A stretch of 64,000 nucleotides of DNA. Source: Actinacidiphila fildesensis (GTDB taxonomy: Bacteria; Actinomycetota; Actinomycetes; Streptomycetales; Streptomycetaceae). Shown piece by piece: positions 62,487 to 64,000 of this stretch. The DNA lies in assembly GCF_042652185.1 (NCBI RefSeq), contig NZ_JBHSIX010000001.1; one strand, 5' to 3'. A program made the position numbers and the translations under genes. A model generated the notes under the pieces. That model worked only from the letters and a program-made list of their open reading frames with translations. It did not search any database and was not told where the DNA came from. How positions within the stretch are numbered: the stretch's first letter is position 1; every line of letters starts with the position of its first letter.

Positions 62487-63679
62487 CGCTTGCTCCTCTT
62501 CATCCCGAGCCGCATCGTCGCGACGATCTCCCGCTGGACCTCGCTGACGCCGCCGCCGAAGGTGTTGATCTGCGCGGCCCGGTTCATCCGTTCCAGTTCG
62601 CCGTTCTCCCCGCCTCTGACGAGAGCGGTCTCCCCGACCGCTTCCTGGAGCGCGCGGTAGACCTCGATCGCGCTCTCGGTACCGGCGAACTTCACGCCCG
62701 ACGCGTCGCCCGGGGTGAGGGTGCCGGCGCCGACGTCCTGGACCAGGCGCCAGTTGAGCAGCCGGGTCGCGGAGAGCCGGGCGTGGGCCTCGGCCAGCCG
62801 GGACGCGACCCAAGGGGTGTCGATCCGGCGGGTGCCGTCCTCGTCGGGCGTACGGGCGCTCGCGAGGGCCGCGTCGTAGAAGTCCTCGGCCTGCATGCCG
62901 ATGGCCGCCAGCGCGACCCGCTCGTGGTTGAGCTGGTTGGTGATCAGCGACCAGCCGGCGTTCTCCTCGCCGACGAGGTTCCCGTACGGGACGCGGATCG
63001 CGTCGTAGTAGGTGGCGCTGGTGGTCTGGCCGCCGACGGTGTGGATCGGGGTCCAGGAGAAGCCGGGGGCGTCGGTCGGGACGAGGATGATCGAGATGCC
63101 CTTGTGCTTGGGGGCCTCGGGGTCGGTGCGGCAGGCGAGCCAGATCCAGTCGGCGCCCTGGGCGTTGCTGGTGAAGGTCTTGCTGCCGTCGATCAGCCAC
63201 TCACCGGCTCCGCCGGGACCGTCGCTGTCGGCCTTGTCGGGTCCGGTTCTGACGGCGCGGGTGCGGAGGGAGGCGAGGTCGGTGCCGGCGTCCGGTTCGG
63301 TGTAACCGATCGCGAAGACGCAGTCGCCGGAGAGGATCCGCGGGAGGAAGTACTCCTTCTGCGCGGGCGTCCCGAACTTCATCAGGGTCGGGCCGACGGT
63401 GTTGAGCGTGACCATCGACACGGGAGCACCGGCCCGGTAGGACTCGTCGAAGAACACGAACTGCTCGTCGGGGCCGCGGCCCTGTCCGCCGTACTCGGTG
63501 GGCCAGCCGAGGCCCAGCAGGCCGTCGGCGGCGATCCGGCGGAGGAGACCTCGGGCGAGCGGGCCGCCGGGCGGCTCGGCCCGGAGGGCTTCGCGGGTCT
63601 CCTCGGGTATCAGACGGCCGAAGTACTCGCGCAGCTCGGCCCGTAGCCGGTGCTGGCGCGGGGTGGGGGCGAGGTGCAC
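62483..63679 (-). CDS. Acyl-CoA dehydrogenase family protein (ChsE1/FadE28-like)
   Basis: 398 residues from the GTG at 63679, chosen for its GGAGG site; a GTG at 63694 is five codons longer. Full-length dehydrogenase: LLGLGWPTEYGGQGRGPDEQ, FAIGYTEPDAGTDLASLRTR (FAD/substrate block), WLIDGSKTFTSNAQGADWIW, and RAAQINTFGGGVSEVQREIV at the C-terminus. First gene of the five-gene operon. With 60509-61516 it would form the heterotetrameric steroid-CoA dehydrogenase by analogy with ChsE1-ChsE2. The promoter should lie just upstream in 63680-63850. Confidence 0.87.
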   Translation of the reverse strand: MHLAPTPRQHRLRAELREYFGRLIPEETREALRAEPPGGPLARGLLRRIAADGLLGLGWPTEYGGQGRGPDEQFVFFDESYRAGAPVSMVTLNTVGPTLMKFGTPAQKEYFLPRILSGDCVFAIGYTEPDAGTDLASLRTRAVRTGPDKADSDGPGGAGEWLIDGSKTFTSNAQGADWIWLACRTDPEAPKHKGISIILVPTDAPGFSWTPIHTVGGQTTSATYYDAIRVPYGNLVGEENAGWSLITNQLNHERVALAAIGMQAEDFYDAALASARTPDEDGTRRIDTPWVASRLAEAHARLSATRLLNWRLVQDVGAGTLTPGDASGVKFAGTESAIEVYRALQEAVGETALVRGGENGELERMNRAAQINTFGGGVSEVQREIVATMRLGMKRSKR

Positions 63680-63844
63680 GGCGACGGCCTCCACGGGTTC
63701 GCAGATTTTCTGACTGACCGTCAGATTCTCCGCCCCGCCCCACCCCTGTCAAGGCATGAGAAGTTGTCCACAGGCTGTGGATGAACGTTCGCGCCCGCCG
63801 ACAGGCCGGAGGAGCAGCCACCGAGCCATCCTCCCGGGAGAACG

Positions 63845-63883
63845 CGACCGCGCGACGGCACTGAGCGTGCCGCCGCGCGGTCG
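63845..63883 (-). terminator. Terminator of the gene entering from the right edge
   Basis: 17-base stem with one mismatch and a 5-base loop, about 30 bases downstream of the partial minus-strand gene. Confidence 0.65.
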
Positions 63884-63911
63884 TGTCACTGATCCCGGTC
63901 GTACGGGCCCG

Positions 63912-64000
63912 TCACCACCACAGCGGGGTGAAGTGCACGTTCACGTTGCTCTGCTCGATCGCGGTGAACCCGGAACCGTTCACGCTCGCGGTGTTGTTCT
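63912..64000 (-). CDS. C-terminus of an unidentified protein (partial)
   Basis: Only the last 28 codons and stop are in the window, ending FTAIEQSNVNVHFTPLWW. The Asn/Ser/Thr/Val-rich composition with terminal aromatic residues suggests a secreted or surface beta protein. The terminator downstream supports a real gene end. The family cannot be named from this piece. Confidence 0.5.
   Translation of the reverse strand, partial: NNTASVNGSGFTAIEQSNVNVHFTPLWW

Overview
The window is a high-GC actinobacterial chromosome segment, almost certainly Streptomyces. The grounds are strong third-position GC, frequent GTG/TTG starts, several SpoIIE-type phosphatases, many sigma factors, F420-dependent enzymes and an SSI-type protease inhibitor. 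The gene order upp - tRNA-adenosine-deaminase partner - tadA - tRNA-Ser - paired SigF/SigB-type sigma factors also looks like a conserved Streptomyces chromosomal arm or core segment. About 55 protein genes, four intact tRNA genes, one tRNA remnant and two pseudogenes are supported.

Layout. (1) 1-8000 is accessory DNA. A very large secreted ALF-repeat protein runs off the left edge just as a Hint (pretoxin-type autoprocessing) domain begins. It is followed by a small secreted protein, a trypsin-fold protein that has lost its catalytic His and Ser, and a membrane acyltransferase. The segment ends at 7948-8000 in the 3' half of a tRNA-Ser(GGA) gene, which I read as the attachment-site scar of an integrated island whose other end lies left of the window. 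(2) 8292-13063 holds a helicase-associated/WYL protein, an RHS toxin remnant followed by an apparently intact overlapping immunity-like gene, a lipoprotein pseudogene with two in-frame stops, and a small unknown gene. (3) 13075-23380, all minus strand, holds cell-wall and signalling genes: a beta-lactamase-family hydrolase, a PBP4-type DD-peptidase, a GAF/PAS SpoIIE phosphatase, an unusual ABC-ATPase/SpoIIE/HATPase fusion, a PIG-V-type mannosyltransferase, and an ECF sigma factor coupled to a membrane partner. (4) 23580-34010 is the conserved core: HerA-like ATPase, LytR_C protein, upp, tadA, tRNA-Ser(CGA), Dabb protein, two SigF/SigB-type sigma factors, aldo/keto reductase. (5) 34124-48353 is transport, stress and envelope glycosylation: a MarR-controlled exporter plus YceI, a TetR-controlled exporter, and a two-component system followed by GT2-GtrA and GT39/YkcB-like glycosyltransferases. 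(6) 48407-57752 holds a MEDS-STAS regulator, tRNA-fMet, -Arg(ACG) and -Ser(GCT), an SSI-like inhibitor, a 1279-residue PAS/pseudo-histidine-kinase protein, a fatty-acyl-CoA ligase and a SigE-family sigma factor. (7) 57960-63679 holds a DUF1906 secreted protein and a tightly overlapping five-gene operon (two acyl-CoA dehydrogenases, MaoC-DUF35, MaoC, thiolase-like) that resembles the mycobacterial igr operon for the last steps of steroid side-chain removal. The C-terminus of one more minus-strand gene enters at the right edge.

The strongest candidates for something undescribed are the ABC-ATPase/phosphatase/kinase fusion at 18679-20538 and the island with the ALF-Hint protein. The igr-like operon and the degenerate PAS/kinase protein come next. 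Operator-like inverted repeats were found upstream of the MarR, TetR, MEDS-STAS and acyl-CoA-ligase genes.
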